Shown piece by piece: positions 17,044 through 18,928 of a stretch of DNA of 18,928 bases. Origin of the DNA: Acidimicrobiaceae bacterium (lineage in GTDB: Bacteria; Actinomycetota; Acidimicrobiia; Acidimicrobiales; Salinilacustritrichaceae); NCBI GenBank assembly GCA_003476595.1, contig DMTU01000137.1, positions 949 through 19,876 of the forward strand. Direction: 5' to 3'. Position 1 is the stretch's first letter, and each line of letters starts with the position of its first letter. The notes beneath the pieces were generated by a model, which did no database searches, was not told where the DNA came from, and worked only from the letters and a program-made list of their open reading frames with translations. A program made the position numbers and the translations under genes.

Positions 17044-18928
17044 ATGGAGGCGGACGGCGTGCGCATACGCGTCCTCGGCCCGGTTGACCTGGCGGGGGTC
17101 ACCGACCCGGGCGGTCCGAAGCGGCTGCTCCTGCTCGGTGCCCTGGCCCTGCGTCCTGGGCGACCGAGACCGGTGGACGCGCTCGTCGACGTGCTGTGGG
17201 GCGAGGCGCCACCCCCGGAGCCGCACCGGGCGCTCCAGGTCAACGTGTCCAAGCTGCGGCGTGCCCTCGCCACTGCCGGCGTGCCGGCGACCGTCGAGCA
17301 CGGTTCCGGCGGCTACGTGCTGCGCTGCCCGGCAGGAACGGTGGATGTCGGTCGCTTCGAGTCGCTGGTGGACACGGGCCTCGGCCTCGTCGACGGCGAT
17401 CCGGGTGCGGCCCGCACAAGCCTCGGGGACGCCCTCGCCCTCTGGCGGGGACGCCCGCTGGGCGGGCTCGCCGACGACACCGCCCTGGCGGTGGAGGTGC
17501 GGGCGCTCGAGGACTTGCACGTGCGGGCGTCCGCCGCCCGCGCCGAGGCGTGCATCGCCGTCGGCGATCCCGAGGCGGTGCTCGTCGACGTCGGCCGTCT
17601 GGTGGGCGAGCACCCGCTGCACGAGCCGCTCCGCCGGCTCCAGGTCCTCGCGCTCTACCGGGCCGGGCGGCAGGCCGATGCGCTGGCGGCCTACGAGGAC
17701 ACCCGGCGGGTGCTCGCCGAGGAGCTCGGGGTGGATCCTTCGCCCGCCTTGGCGGACCTGCACCTCAAGGTCCTGCGCCACGACCCGGCACTCGACCCGA
17801 GCGCCGCCGGTCTCCCTCGGCCGGGTGCGCCGGACGCTCGCACGGTGGCCGTGCTGCCCTTCGACGTCCTCGGCGCCTCGGCCGACGCAGCGCTCCTCGC
17901 CGCCGGGCTGCACAACGACCTGCTGGTCGAGCTGTCCCGCGTGCCCGCCCTCACGGTCATCGCGCGCACCTCGGTGGCCGGCTACGTGGGTGCCACCCGG
18001 ACCGCCCGCCAGGTCGCCGCGGAGCTCGGTGCGGGCACCGTCGTGCTCGGCACGGTCCAGAGCTCGGGTGCTCGGTTCCGGGTGTCGATCCAGCTCGTCG
18101 ATGCTCCCCGCGACGTGCAGCGATGGGCGGCGACGTTCGACGACGAGCTCACCGCTGACAACCTGTTCGCCCTGCAGGACGACCTGGCCCGCGACATCGC
18201 GACCTCCATCGGGAGCCAGCTCGAGGCGCCGTCGGCCACCGGTCCGGGTCCGACGGCTGATCTCGACGCGTACCGCCTGGTGGCGGCGGGACGGGTGCAG
18301 TTCGATCTGAAGACCGCCGACGGGTTCGCCAGCGCCGTGGCCTGCTTCCACGAGGCAACCCGTCGCGACCCCTCCTACGCAGGTGCCTGGGTCGGCCTCT
18401 GCGATGCCCTCGTGTCGATGGACGCCTACGGGCACGGCGACCGCCACGAGCTCCTGCCCCGGGCCGAGGAGGCGGTGCACCGGGCCTTGGCCATCGCGCC
18501 CGACTCGGCCGAGGCCCGTACGTCCCGCGCTGTGCTGCACGTGGCGTACCAGCGGGGCACCTCCGCGCTCGCCGAGCTCGAGCACGCGATGCGGCTCCGC
18601 CCCGGGTACGCCGATGCCCACAGCTGGCACAGCTGGGTCGCCCTGCTCACCGGCGACGCAGCAGCCGGACTCGCCAGCGCCCGCCGTGCCGCTGAGCTCG
18701 ACCCCCGCTCCGCTGAGGTGCATGCCCACCTCGCGCTCGGGCTGGCGGCCGTGAGCTCGCCGGCTGCCGCGGTGCACGAGGCCCGGGTCGCGCAGCGCCT
18801 CTCGCCGTACGCCACCGCGCCGCTGTACGAGGGGCTGTGCCTGTACGAGCTCGGGCGCATGCGCGACGCGGTCGACGTGCTCCGCCCCCTCGTGGAGCAC
18901 CCCGGTGACGGGCTCGACTGGACGGAGG
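17044..18928 (+). CDS. SARP/BTAD transcriptional regulator with TolB-like and TPR domains, 3' partial
   Basis: The frame is open to the window end, giving 628 codons without a stop. Residues 6-95 are an OmpR-type winged-helix DNA-binding domain (VRIRVLGPVDLAG ... LQVNVSKLRRAL ... GSGGYVLRC). Residues 100-248 are a bacterial transcriptional activation domain (VDVGRFESLV ... LRRLQVLALYRAGRQADALAAYEDTRRVLAEELGVDPSP). Residues 267-394 are a TolB/FlgO-like domain of the kind found in adenylate-cyclase-linked and CadC-like regulators (TVAVLPFDVLG, LHNDLLVELSR, VAAELGAGTVVLGTVQ, FALQDDLARDIA). From about 399 on there are TPR-like helical repeats (ACFHEATRRDPSYAGAW, AVHRALAIAPDSAEA, SARRAAELDPRSAEVHAHLAL). 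There is no NB-ARC ATPase, unlike AfsR. It is divergent from the molybdenum hydroxylase gene by 79 bp, so that gene is a natural target, as inference. Confidence 0.9.
   Translation, partial: MEADGVRIRVLGPVDLAGVTDPGGPKRLLLLGALALRPGRPRPVDALVDVLWGEAPPPEPHRALQVNVSKLRRALATAGVPATVEHGSGGYVLRCPAGTVDVGRFESLVDTGLGLVDGDPGAARTSLGDALALWRGRPLGGLADDTALAVEVRALEDLHVRASAARAEACIAVGDPEAVLVDVGRLVGEHPLHEPLRRLQVLALYRAGRQADALAAYEDTRRVLAEELGVDPSPALADLHLKVLRHDPALDPSAAGLPRPGAPDARTVAVLPFDVLGASADAALLAAGLHNDLLVELSRVPALTVIARTSVAGYVGATRTARQVAAELGAGTVVLGTVQSSGARFRVSIQLVDAPRDVQRWAATFDDELTADNLFALQDDLARDIATSIGSQLEAPSATGPGPTADLDAYRLVAAGRVQFDLKTADGFASAVACFHEATRRDPSYAGAWVGLCDALVSMDAYGHGDRHELLPRAEEAVHRALAIAPDSAEARTSRAVLHVAYQRGTSALAELEHAMRLRPGYADAHSWHSWVALLTGDAAAGLASARRAAELDPRSAEVHAHLALGLAAVSSPAAAVHEARVAQRLSPYATAPLYEGLCLYELGRMRDAVDVLRPLVEHPGDGLDWTE

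Noticed and set aside
14724..17087. Open frame of 787 codons opposite the molybdenum hydroxylase
   Set aside because: The hydroxylase on the other strand has clear active-site motifs along its full length; the antisense product is rich in Gly/Val/His/Ala without domain signatures.

Overview
The window is about 18.9 kb of very GC-rich, gene-dense chromosomal DNA. The protein families point to a free-living actinobacterium: a NucS/EndoMS mismatch endonuclease, a deazaflavin-dependent nitroreductase-family protein, a TIGR03085-type mycothiol-transferase-like protein, a SARP/BTAD regulator, a stand-alone CYTH protein and a Mycobacterium-like CysQ. The style resembles Acidimicrobiia, but that lineage is my inference. 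I see no mobile element, phage, CRISPR array, tRNA or rRNA, and no gene stands out as recently acquired.

Layout. (1) 2-2164, plus strand: the 3' part of a MaoC-type (R)-enoyl-CoA hydratase, a strong GC-rich hairpin, then gdhA (NADP glutamate dehydrogenase) behind a Pho-box-like direct repeat. (2) 2169-6067, minus strand: a tight four-gene unit transcribed as ABC1/UbiB kinase-like protein, a single frame joining a metallo-beta-lactamase-fold domain to 5-formyltetrahydrofolate cyclo-ligase, nucS, and an unrecognised 100-residue protein. (3) 6126-7298, plus: a CaiB-type CoA-transferase without a normal start codon at its domain boundary. (4) 7286-9239, minus: cysQ, an enoyl-CoA hydratase and a small LapA/DUF1049 membrane protein. 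(5) 9310-12075, plus: cysD-cysN-cysC, divergent from cysQ; together these make APS and PAPS and recycle PAP. (6) 12065-14635: small genes in alternating orientation: a nitroreductase-family protein with an abnormal C-terminus, a CYTH protein, a membrane-anchored unknown, a TIGR03085 protein and a DUF2237 protein. (7) 14664-18928: an orphan molybdenum hydroxylase large subunit (AYRGAGR type), divergent from a SARP regulator that continues past the window end.

Two architectural themes recur. Convergent genes end almost on top of each other or overlap (five junctions, +28 to -41 bp). Many starts have a -10-like hexamer only 5-7 nt upstream, suggesting leaderless transcripts; gdhA and cysD instead have a short leader and a Shine-Dalgarno-like sequence.

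I found no clearly new multi-gene system. The observations most worth following are the MBL/cyclo-ligase fusion frame, the small protein next to nucS, the start-codon anomaly of the CoA-transferase, the Pho-box-like site and hairpin before gdhA, and the SARP-TolB-like-TPR regulator beside the orphan molybdenum hydroxylase.
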